DNA from: an uncultured beta proteobacterium
GTDB lineage: Bacteria; Pseudomonadota; Gammaproteobacteria; Burkholderiales; Burkholderiaceae_B
DNA: 50,524 nt
Reading direction: 5' to 3'
Assembly: GCA_903847325.1 (NCBI GenBank)
Contig: CAINDJ010000387.1
Location: 1-50,524 of the forward strand
In this document: one piece after another, positions 42,534 through 50,524 of the stretch
Position numbering within the stretch: position 1 is the stretch's first letter
Layout of the letters: every line of letters starts with the position of its first letter
The notes under the pieces: generated by a model
Seen by the model: only the letters and a program-made list of their open reading frames with translations
What the model was told of the DNA's origin: nothing
The model's database searches: none
Made by a program: the position numbers and the translations under genes

Positions 42534-42692
42534 TTAAAACCCGCACATGGTGGCAATTGTTTCCCAGTGGATGCGCATACTGGGTGTCAGGTAACCTAAA
42601 AATCCAATGCAAAGCAAACCTAAAAGAGCTACTGCTCCGAGGAGTTTTAGTAGCCATGTTATAGAGAGGAAGTTATTTTTAATCTGACGCAT
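42534..42692 (-). CDS. 52-aa putative small single-TM membrane protein
   Basis: Manual translation: MRQIKNNFLSITWLLKLLGAVALLGLLCIGFLGYLTPSMRIHWETIATMCGF*. ATG starts 1 nt after the MFS stop (TGAGATG on minus strand). Not in the supplied ORF track. Confidence 0.55.
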   Translation of the reverse strand: MRQIKNNFLSITWLLKLLGAVALLGLLCIGFLGYLTPSMRIHWETIATMCGF

Positions 42693-42693
42693 C

Positions 42694-43923
42694 TCAAGCG
42701 ACTGCAGGACTCAGACCAAGGGAAAGTGGTTTTTCCTTGACGGGTAAACATAACGCTGCAGCCATCAATGCCAAAGCGATCCCCATCCACCAGACCAGAT
42801 CGTAGCTACCCGTTATCGCCTGGACTTTGCCTCCCAGCCAGACGCCACTAAAACTGCCGAGCTGATGGCCCAAAAACACCATACCTGAAAGTGTCGCGGC
42901 ATAACGTAAGCCGTAAATTTGAGCAATCAGGCCTTGTGTCAAAGGAACCGTACCCAGCCAAAACAAACCCATCCAGCCTGCGAATACATACACAACAAAG
43001 GTTGTGGTGGGCATCACCAAAATCCAGAGGATGCCAAACGCACGCATGAAATATAGAAAAGCCAGTAGATTCTTTTTGCTGTAGGTGCCGCCAAGTTTGC
43101 CAGCTGTAAACGAGCCAAAAACATTGAATAGCCCAATCAACGCAATCGCGATAGCCCCACTGCTGGCATTGAGTCCCGCATCAGTTACAAAAGACGGCAA
43201 ATGCAGGGTGATGAATGCGGTATGAAACCCGCAAACAAAATAACCCCAAAAAAGAAAATGGAAAGTCGGGTGTTTCAAGGCCTGCTTAATTGCGCTGAGC
43301 ATTGACTGTTGTTGTTCTGTCGAGGCGGCCGGCTTGCCTCTCAAAAACCAGGTGAGTGGCAAGGTTGCCGCGATCACAACTGAAAGCACCCAGTAAGCGC
43401 CCGTCCACTGGTAGGTATCAATCAGTAATTGGCCTGTTGGCACAACCAGAAACTGACCTAATGATCCCCCTGCACTTGCAATGCCCATCGCCGTACTGCG
43501 CGAGGACAAGGGGACTGTACGCGCGATCACAGGAAGGATAACGGCGAAGGTTGTGCCAGCCTGTCCTAAGCCAATCAGCACACCAGCGGTCATGTATAAA
43601 TCAAATACGCTGGTGGAATATCTGGTTCCCACCAAGCCTAATGCATAAAAAACGGCACACAGCGCGATCGTACGTGCAGAACCGAACCGGTCCGCCATCA
43701 TGCCTGCACCAATCGCACCAAGGCCCCATACCAGGTTTTGTATGGCAAACGCCATTGAAAAAACCTCGCGTGGCCAGTTGTGTTCGAGCCCCATTGGCTG
43801 CATAAACAAGCCAAAGGTTGCGCGGGTCCCCATCGCAAGTAAAACAATAAAAGTACCAATCAGAATCGTACGAACTGCTTTTTGATCTTTGTCTTCGTTT
43901 TTTATAGGTGTAATTTGTGTCAT
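42694..43923 (-). CDS. MFS transporter
   Basis: 409-aa polytopic protein with MFS pattern (GAGMMADRFGSARTIAL). Confidence 0.9.
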   Translation of the reverse strand: MTQITPIKNEDKDQKAVRTILIGTFIVLLAMGTRATFGLFMQPMGLEHNWPREVFSMAFAIQNLVWGLGAIGAGMMADRFGSARTIALCAVFYALGLVGTRYSTSVFDLYMTAGVLIGLGQAGTTFAVILPVIARTVPLSSRSTAMGIASAGGSLGQFLVVPTGQLLIDTYQWTGAYWVLSVVIAATLPLTWFLRGKPAASTEQQQSMLSAIKQALKHPTFHFLFWGYFVCGFHTAFITLHLPSFVTDAGLNASSGAIAIALIGLFNVFGSFTAGKLGGTYSKKNLLAFLYFMRAFGILWILVMPTTTFVVYVFAGWMGLFWLGTVPLTQGLIAQIYGLRYAATLSGMVFLGHQLGSFSGVWLGGKVQAITGSYDLVWWMGIALALMAAALCLPVKEKPLSLGLSPAVA

Positions 43924-44006
43924 GAGGCTCTACGGCAATCAGAATCCCGAGGGTGACAGTCGGACGACGGTGTCATTGAACGCCTCAGGATAGACTCATC
44001 ATAACG

Positions 44007-44028
44007 AAAAACGGCCCCAAAGGGCCGT
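44007..44028 (-). terminator. intrinsic terminator downstream of the DUF3313 gene
   Basis: Minus strand ACGGCCC-ttt-GGGGCCGTTTTTCG. Confidence 0.8.
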
Positions 44029-44064
44029 CTCGTGTAGTGAAGTACTGACGTCTTTTGGAACGTA

Positions 44065-44892
44065 TTATTTGGTGGCGGATACCCCACGCATTTCAGCCAT
44101 ACGCTGCGCGACCAGTGTTGCCCATTTATCAAAAGCATTTTTGGCGTAGGACCATTGCTGAAAAGAATTCAAATAACCACTCGCCCATGTCTGGGCGGCT
44201 CCCATCACCCCGTTGTTCATATCGGCCGCGTACTTACGGCCAATTTCTGTATCGCGACATTCAGCCAGCACAGCGCCTGTCACGCCATCGCGGAATTGCA
44301 TTTCCATGCCTGTTTCACCCATGTAAGGCGTCGATCCTGCGGGCCTGCCGGTTGCCGAGCCTGAGCTTGCCTCGACCACGAACGCATAAGGAATGAGTGT
44401 TCCGGCAATGCTGTCCTGCACCTGTGTAGGCACAAGATCGGTCAATGCAATACGCATCACAACAACCCCGGGGCCTGCTTTATCGACAATCTGCATCTGT
44501 GGCTTGAGGCTTTTAATCAAAGCAGCATGGAAATAATCCGTGAGGGCTTTCAAATCGCTTGGGTCAACGGTGACTTCTTTGTCTTTATCTTTTGACGGTG
44601 CAATTGAGACAACAATGCGTGAAACAAGAACCTTGTCGTAGTTCGATGCTTTCAGGTTGGGCTCGCTCCAGCACTGTATGCCCTCACCCCATTTGGTGGG
44701 TTTGAGGCGTGCGTAATCGGAGAGAAATCCTGATTTGGTCATGCGCGCAGGGTCAGAGGCGGTGATGGTCGTGCCATTACCCAGCGCTGACTGATCCGTC
44801 GCGCAACCAGACAAAAGAGCTGTCATGGCAAGTGCCAGGCAAACACCTACTTTATTGATAGAGAAATTTTTGGGGGATGTGTTAATTGCCAC
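44065..44892 (-). CDS. DUF3313-like lipoprotein
   Basis: Lipobox LLSGC; TKSGFLSDYARLKP... pattern recalled from DUF3313 proteins. Confidence 0.75.
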   Translation of the reverse strand: MAINTSPKNFSINKVGVCLALAMTALLSGCATDQSALGNGTTITASDPARMTKSGFLSDYARLKPTKWGEGIQCWSEPNLKASNYDKVLVSRIVVSIAPSKDKDKEVTVDPSDLKALTDYFHAALIKSLKPQMQIVDKAGPGVVVMRIALTDLVPTQVQDSIAGTLIPYAFVVEASSGSATGRPAGSTPYMGETGMEMQFRDGVTGAVLAECRDTEIGRKYAADMNNGVMGAAQTWASGYLNSFQQWSYAKNAFDKWATLVAQRMAEMRGVSATK

Positions 44893-44930
44893 GGCGATGC
44901 CATTCCTTGTTTTTTTTACTGCCAGAGAAT

Positions 44931-45006
44931 TGGTGCCGCCGAGACGAATCGAACGTCCGACTCCCTTCTTAGGAGGAAGGTACTCTATCCACTGAGTTAC
45001 GGCGGC
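44931..45006 (-). tRNA. tRNA-Arg (anticodon CCT), CCA encoded
   Basis: Reverse complement GCCGCCGTAACTCAGTGGATAGAGTACCTTCCTCCTAAGAAGGGAGTCGGACGTTCGATTCGTCTCGGCGGCACCA; anticodon loop CTCCTAA. Confidence 0.95.
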
Positions 45007-45028
45007 AAGTTTGCTAGTTTAGCAAGCT

Positions 45029-45928
45029 TTAGCCACGGGGATGATGCTGGGCATGCAGGCTCTTGAGCCTTTCGCGCGCCACGTGGGTATAGATTTGTGT
45101 CGTTGAGATATCAGAGTGTCCCAAGAGCATTTGCACCACGCGTAAATCTGCACCATGATTGAGCAAATGTGTCGCAAACGCGTGTCGCAGCACGTGGGGT
45201 GAAAGTGGAGCCCTGACACCTGCCAATACGGCATATTTTTTGATCAGTAACCAAAAGGACTGGCGCGTCATAGGCGCCGCCCGTGCGGTAACAAACAAGG
45301 CCGCACTGGTTCGGGCGCCAAGTAATTCCGGGCGGGATTCTTTCATATATGTTGTGATCCAGTGCGCTGCCTCGGCACCGAGTGGCACCAACCTATCTTT
45401 GCCGCCCTTACCCTGCACAACGCGAACCACGCCATCGGAAAGACTGACATCAAGTACGCCCACGGAAACAAGTTCAGAGACGCGTAAACCTGTTGCGTAG
45501 AGCACCTCCAGCATGGCACGGTCGCGCAAGCCTCGGGGGGTATGCGTAGGTGGCTGCAGCAGCAATGCCTCAACCTGAGCCTCGGAAAGTGTTTTAGGGA
45601 TGCGTAAAGGCTGACGGGCCGTGACCATTTGCAAACAGGGATCAACCGAAACACGTTGATGACGAATCGCCCACAGGTAATAACGTCTGAGCGTTGCAAG
45701 TCGACGGTTGGCGGTGCTCGGCTTGGATGTCGCATGCAGTGCCGCAAACCACGACTCGATATCACCGGTCACGACCGCATCAAGAGTAATTTTTCGTTCA
45801 AGCTGCAACCACTGTTCAAAAGCAACAAGATCGCGACGATAGGCCGACAACGTATTGGCAGCCAAGCCGTCTTCTAGCCAGACGGCATCGATAAACTCTG
45901 TAATCGATGCGGATTCTTCATGCGCCAT
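45029..45928 (-). CDS. xerD: site-specific tyrosine recombinase XerD
   Basis: 299 aa; ATGLRVSELV, GKGGKDRLVPLG, HVLRHAFATHLLNHGADLRVVQMLLGHSDISTTQIYTHV. Confidence 0.92.
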   Translation of the reverse strand: MAHEESASITEFIDAVWLEDGLAANTLSAYRRDLVAFEQWLQLERKITLDAVVTGDIESWFAALHATSKPSTANRRLATLRRYYLWAIRHQRVSVDPCLQMVTARQPLRIPKTLSEAQVEALLLQPPTHTPRGLRDRAMLEVLYATGLRVSELVSVGVLDVSLSDGVVRVVQGKGGKDRLVPLGAEAAHWITTYMKESRPELLGARTSAALFVTARAAPMTRQSFWLLIKKYAVLAGVRAPLSPHVLRHAFATHLLNHGADLRVVQMLLGHSDISTTQIYTHVARERLKSLHAQHHPRG

Positions 45929-45944
45929 ATAGGTTTCAGAGGAA

Positions 45945-46922
45945 TTAATTAAATTCGATCTTTTGTGTTTTCACCACATCCTGGGCCCAGTCATACTGCG
46001 CCTTGATTTCGCGGGCGAATTCCTCTGGCGTATTACCTGAGGCGAGTGAGCCCTGCTCTTCGAGGACCTTGACGACGCGCGGGTCCTTGAGTGCAATCAC
46101 GGCAGCATCCCTGAGTTTATTAATAATTTCAGAAGGTGTGCCGCGTGGTGCCAAGAGACCATACCAGACCGGTTGATTCAGCTGTGGAAAACCGACTTCT
46201 GCGAGAGTTGGCACATCTTTCATCGAGTCGATGCGCTTATCCCAGGCGATCGCGATGGGACGCAACTTACCAGCCTGAATCTGAGACATCGATGAAGGCA
46301 AATTATCAAACAGAATCTGAACCTGACCACCCACCGCATCAGCCAGAGCAGGGCCTGCCCCCTTGTAAGGTACGTGCACAATGTCAGTACCCGTAGCCAT
46401 TTTAAAAGCCTCTCCGAACAAATGCAGCACGCTGCACGTGCCTGAGCTGCCGTAAGCATATTTGCCAGGGTTCTTTTTCAATTCCTCAACAAAGGACTTC
46501 ATGTCATTGGCCGGAAACTTTGGATTCACAGAAATGACGTTTGCTGTGTTGGCAAAGTTAGTAACCGGAGCAAAATCCTTGATCGGGTTGTAAGGTAGGT
46601 CTTTAGGACGGCAAGCTGGGAGCACCGCCATGGTCGAGACTGTGGCGATGGACAAGGTATAACCATCAGGGGTCGCACGCGCGCCCTCTCCGGCACCGAT
46701 TGCACCGCCAGCACCCGCTTTATTTTCAACCACAACAGGTTGTCCAAGCTCTTGAGACATACGCTGAGTCACCAGACGAGCGATGATGTCGGTCGAGCCG
46801 CCAGGTGCGAAAGGCACGATGACGCGGATCGGTTTGGTCGGGTAGGATTGAGCAAGCGCGAGAGGCGAAGCGGCAATCGCAGCAATCGTGAAAGCTGCGG
46901 CGATAAAATTGATTTTCTTCAT
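45945..46922 (-). CDS. Bug-family tripartite tricarboxylate transporter substrate-binding protein
   Basis: YPTKPIRVIVPFAPGGSTDIIARLVTQRMSQELGQPVVVENKAGAGGAIGAGEGARATPDGYT. Start set at MKKINFIAA. Confidence 0.93.
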   Translation of the reverse strand: MKKINFIAAAFTIAAIAASPLALAQSYPTKPIRVIVPFAPGGSTDIIARLVTQRMSQELGQPVVVENKAGAGGAIGAGEGARATPDGYTLSIATVSTMAVLPACRPKDLPYNPIKDFAPVTNFANTANVISVNPKFPANDMKSFVEELKKNPGKYAYGSSGTCSVLHLFGEAFKMATGTDIVHVPYKGAGPALADAVGGQVQILFDNLPSSMSQIQAGKLRPIAIAWDKRIDSMKDVPTLAEVGFPQLNQPVWYGLLAPRGTPSEIINKLRDAAVIALKDPRVVKVLEEQGSLASGNTPEEFAREIKAQYDWAQDVVKTQKIEFN

Positions 46923-47058
46923 GGGGTCCTCAGAAACAAACGCCGAAGAAACACTTGCGGTTGACAAGTGCCGGCACAATAAATAAGCCCGCGATCAGCG
47001 AGCTTATATAGGATGAGTCACAATAGTAGCATTGCACAAACAATAACGACCCCGACCC

Positions 47059-47952
47059 ATGTCTGTTGCCCTGCTTGTTCTGCCTGACTTTTTGTTAATT
47101 GCATTTGGCTGGTTACTCAACCGCAAGCTCGGCTTTTCGCGCGAGTTTTTTACAGGACTGGAAAAGCTCGTCTATTACGTTTTATTTCCAGCCTTGCTGT
47201 TCCAGTCTATTTTGCGCACGCCCATCAGCATGGGAACCGCTGCAGATATTTTCCTCGCGACTAGCGCGGTAGCCGTTGTTGGCATTGCGCTGTCCTGGCT
47301 AGCACGGCCCCTATTGCGTGCAACACCCATTGCAATGGCCTCGGCCGCCCAGTGCGGATATCGATTCAATACTTACATCGCGTTAGCGATCGCGCCCAGT
47401 CTGGCGGGAGCAAGTGGACAATCAACGATGGCGCTGATTGTCGGATTTGCTGTGCCGATGGTTAACTTTGCTGCGGTCTATTCCCTTGCCCGCCATCAAG
47501 GGAAAAATTTCGCAGGTGCTTTGTTACGCAATCCTCTTCTGATGTCGACCGTGCTTGGGGTCGTATGCAATATCGCAGGCCTTGAGCTGCCAGCACCGGT
47601 TGATACATTACTTGCACGCCTTGGCGCTGCTGCCATTGCTCTTGGTATCCTGTGTGTTGGCGCCAGTCTGATATGGCAGCCAGGCCAGACAAAGTTCTCC
47701 CTGGTAGCCTGGATTCTCGCGGTCAAACTCATTGCCTTGCCTGCTTGTGCCTGGCTGATTGCCATCTGGCTTAATCTTGATCCCGTCAAACGGCAAATGC
47801 TGGTGTTATTTGCAGCAATGCCGCCAGCCACTGCAGCCTACGTCATGGCGATGCGAATGGGTGGGGACGGTCGTCTGGTCAGTCTGATCATCACGATCGG
47901 CACACCCATTGCTGCGATAACGATCCCCTTTTGGCTTTTAATTGCATCCTGA
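47059..47952 (+). CDS. AEC (auxin efflux carrier) family transporter
   Basis: MSVALLVLPDFLLIAFGWLLNRKLGFSREFFTGLEKLVYYVLFPALLF; about 10 TM segments. Confidence 0.88.
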   Translation: MSVALLVLPDFLLIAFGWLLNRKLGFSREFFTGLEKLVYYVLFPALLFQSILRTPISMGTAADIFLATSAVAVVGIALSWLARPLLRATPIAMASAAQCGYRFNTYIALAIAPSLAGASGQSTMALIVGFAVPMVNFAAVYSLARHQGKNFAGALLRNPLLMSTVLGVVCNIAGLELPAPVDTLLARLGAAAIALGILCVGASLIWQPGQTKFSLVAWILAVKLIALPACAWLIAIWLNLDPVKRQMLVLFAAMPPATAAYVMAMRMGGDGRLVSLIITIGTPIAAITIPFWLLIAS

Positions 47953-47953
47953 G

Positions 47954-48502
47954 ATGGCTATGAGCATCCCATTACACGTCATTGAACTAGATCTGGCCGA
48001 CGAGTTGGCAACAGATATCCTCGGGCAGGAACTCGCTCAGATTGCGGCCGATTTACGTTTGAATGCTGAGGGTGTCCTCACTCCCGGTCCTGATGCGGGT
48101 GGCAGGATTCACTTAAAAGGCGAACTCGGGGCAGGAAAGACTTCCTTAGCCCGCTCTTTTTTACGTGAATGTGGCGTCACAGGGCGAATTAAAAGTCAAA
48201 GTTACGCGCTACTTGAATCTTATGCTGTTTCTAATTTATACTTGTATCATCTTGATTTTTATAGATTTAGCGACCCATCAGAATGGTTGGACGCTGGATT
48301 TAGAGATATATTGAGAGAAAACGTACTCGTTTTGATTGAATGGCCCGAACGTGCCGCTGATTTATTGAGCGATCCGGATATATTTATTGAGCTGACATAC
48401 CTTCCTACAGGACGGCATGCCACGCTAAGTGCTCTGACTGAAAAAGGCCTCAAATGGCTCACCGCGTTAACCCTGAAAAGGGCCACATCACAACCCAGCT
48501 GA
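47954..48502 (+). CDS. tsaE: tRNA t6A biosynthesis ATPase TsaE
   Basis: GELGAGKTSLARSFLRECGVTGRIKS, YLYHLDFYRFSDPSEW, LVLIEWPER. Confidence 0.92.
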   Translation: MAMSIPLHVIELDLADELATDILGQELAQIAADLRLNAEGVLTPGPDAGGRIHLKGELGAGKTSLARSFLRECGVTGRIKSQSYALLESYAVSNLYLYHLDFYRFSDPSEWLDAGFRDILRENVLVLIEWPERAADLLSDPDIFIELTYLPTGRHATLSALTEKGLKWLTALTLKRATSQPS

Positions 48503-49818
48503 AAGCGCCGAATCGCCGCGCTCTCTTGGGTGCGGCCAGCACTTTGTTACTCCTGCCTGTCATACCCCGTATCGCCATGGCTTCACGCCTGCTAGCCGTT
48601 CGCACCTGGCCCGCGGATGAATACACCCGCGTCACACTAGAGCTCGACAGCGAACTCAAAGCAGAACACTTCACACTCGAAGCTCCGCATCGTATGGTGG
48701 TGGATATCACCGGGCTAGATATGAGCCCCGCCCTCAATGATCTGGTGCGTAAAGTTAGAACTGACGACCCTTACATCAGTTCGTTGAGAGTCGCTCAAAA
48801 TCGTCCCAACATTGTGCGTCTTGTGTTTGACCTCAAGCAGCCGATCGCACCACAGGTATTCACCTTGAAACCCGTGGGTGATTACAAATACAGACTCGTG
48901 CTCGACCTGTATCCCAAAGTCGCTCAGGATCCTTTGACGGCTTTGCTCAAAAAGCAGCCACAGAAAAACGAAGAAGATCCACTCGCACGTATTCTTGAGG
49001 ACATTGGACGCAATCCAAAAGGTACTGGCATGGCCAGCCTGCCAGTATTACCGGAAAGCGTCAGTCCTCCACAGGTCAGTCCCCCGACCGAATCACCTAA
49101 GCTTGGTCGCCGTAGTCGAGTGATCACGGTCGCGCTCGACCCAGGGCATGGCGGCGAGGATCCAGGTGCGATTGGCAAAGGCGGTACGCGCGAAAAAGAT
49201 GTTGTCCTGCAAATCGCTCAAAAACTCAAAGCCCGTATTGATGCCACACCAGGCATGCGCGCATATCTGACGAGAGACGGCGATTACTTTGTACCGCTGC
49301 ATGTACGTGTTGAAAAAGCACGTCGGGTCAAAGCCGATCTGTTTGTATCGATTCACGCTGACGCTTTTGTACGTCCGACCGCTGGTGGCAGTTCTGTTTA
49401 CGTTCTGTCATCGAGTGGCGCATCAAGCTCGGCGGCGAGATGGCTGGCCGACAAAGAAAACGCAGCCGATCTGATTGGCGGTATTAACCTCCAGGTCCAG
49501 GATCGGCAGGTCGCCAAAATCCTGCTCGACCTCTCTACCTCTGCGCAGATCAAAGACTCAGTCAAAGTCGGAGACAGCGTGCTAGATGATTTGAAAAGCG
49601 TTTATCGACTTCACAAACCTCAGGTCGAGCAAGCTGCGTTCGCCGTGCTTAAAGCACCCGACATGCCTTCAATCCTGGTCGAAACCGCATTCATCAGCAA
49701 CCCTGACGAAGAACGCATGCTGCGCAGCGGCGCGGATCAGGAAAAATTCGCTGCGGCTCTGCATGGTGGCATCCGTCGATTCTTCACGGCCAACCCTCAT
49801 CTGGCTTCTGCTGGTTGA
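48454..49818 (+). CDS. amiC: N-acetylmuramoyl-L-alanine amidase AmiC with AMIN domain, Tat-like signal
   Basis: NRRALLGAASTLLLLP signal; VALDPGHGGEDPGAIGKGGTREKDVVL; VSIHADAF; ILVETAFISNPDEE. Overlaps tsaE by 49 nt. Confidence 0.92.
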   Translation: MAHRVNPEKGHITTQLKAPNRRALLGAASTLLLLPVIPRIAMASRLLAVRTWPADEYTRVTLELDSELKAEHFTLEAPHRMVVDITGLDMSPALNDLVRKVRTDDPYISSLRVAQNRPNIVRLVFDLKQPIAPQVFTLKPVGDYKYRLVLDLYPKVAQDPLTALLKKQPQKNEEDPLARILEDIGRNPKGTGMASLPVLPESVSPPQVSPPTESPKLGRRSRVITVALDPGHGGEDPGAIGKGGTREKDVVLQIAQKLKARIDATPGMRAYLTRDGDYFVPLHVRVEKARRVKADLFVSIHADAFVRPTAGGSSVYVLSSSGASSSAARWLADKENAADLIGGINLQVQDRQVAKILLDLSTSAQIKDSVKVGDSVLDDLKSVYRLHKPQVEQAAFAVLKAPDMPSILVETAFISNPDEERMLRSGADQEKFAAALHGGIRRFFTANPHLASAG

Positions 49819-49902
49819 TTCATCCAGACAGCATTCACGGGTCCCCGAGCATCAGGTGCCAACAAGCCCTAAAATGTAATATTCAAAGCTGTCCTGGCTC
49901 CT

Positions 49903-50451
49903 ATGTCTACCCGCCGCCCCATTGCGCAGTTACCCGACTTACTTATTAGCCAGATCGCTGCCGGCGAAGTCATCGAGCGTCCGGCTTCGGTGCTAAAAGA
50001 GTTAGTCGAGAATGCTGTTGATGCTGGATCACAAACCATCGAGGTCAGACTTGAGGCAGGCGGCATCCGACGCATTGCAGTAATTGACGATGGCGGTGGC
50101 ATCGAAGCTAGCGAGTTATCACTCGCACTGACGCGTCATGCGACAAGCAAAATATCCTCTCTCACCGAACTTGAATCCGTCTTCTCAATGGGATTCAGGG
50201 GCGAGGCGCTCGCCTCTATCGCCTCGGTTGCGCAACTCACACTGACCTCCCGCACACGCGAAGCCACGCACGCCTGGAGTTACGAGTCAGGGATGGTCGA
50301 GCCTATTGCTGCAGCGGGTGCGTTAGGCACTACAGTTGATGTCAAATATTTGTTTGATCACGTTCCGGCGCGCAGAAAATTTTTACGTGCTGAGGCCACC
50401 GAATTTGGCCACTGCATCGATGCGATAGAAAGAATCGCGCTTGCATTGTGA
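49903..50451 (+). pseudogene. mutL: DNA mismatch repair protein MutL, N-terminal fragment truncated near the window end
   Basis: [62 protein letters not shown]; the recognisable sequence stops after [11 protein letters not shown]. Confidence 0.9.
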
Positions 50452-50524
50452 AGAAAAAACGGATGGATCACTCTTGTGCTCCTCATGCTCCGAGCTTCTG
50501 CAACTTCTCGATCGAACGGGAAGA

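Noticed and set aside
44931-45928. tRNA-Arg next to a tyrosine recombinase, suggesting an integrated island
   Set aside because: The recombinase looks like housekeeping XerD, flanking genes are ordinary, and I saw no second att-like tRNA 3' copy.

Overview
The window reads as an ordinary core-genome segment of a betaproteobacterium. Gene content and order suggest Burkholderiales, probably Alcaligenaceae-like, but that placement is inference from recall. From left to right it holds: a CMD-family gene; tRNA-Pro; pstSCAB with a good Pho box; ppk and ppx; an OlsB-like acyltransferase; glmM-folP-ftsH-rlmE / yhbY; greA; a branched-chain amino acid ABC operon with a fused LivH-LivM permease; a frameshifted ferredoxin-NADP reductase; a CoA-transferase/Bug receptor/SDR cluster; carB-carA; tal; an SsuABC-like transporter; recR-ybaB-dnaX with the SRP 4.5S RNA gene; an AddAB-like helicase-nuclease pair; an MFS gene; a DUF3313 lipoprotein; tRNA-Arg; xerD; a second Bug receptor; an AEC transporter; tsaE-amiC; and a truncated mutL at the window end. 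I found no CRISPR array, prophage, defence island or clearly new multi-gene system. The observations most worth checking are: (1) a terminator-like hairpin in the greA leader, resembling E. coli GraL architecture; (2) the split fpr gene with an ATGA junction; (3) mutL ending abruptly about 78 nt from the window end, possibly at a repeat or IS boundary; (4) an untracked 52-aa membrane ORF coupled to the MFS stop codon; (5) leader or spacer hairpins and very short divergent spacers (rlmE/yhbY, carA/tal); and (6) a pst operon with no adjacent phoU that runs into tRNA-Pro.
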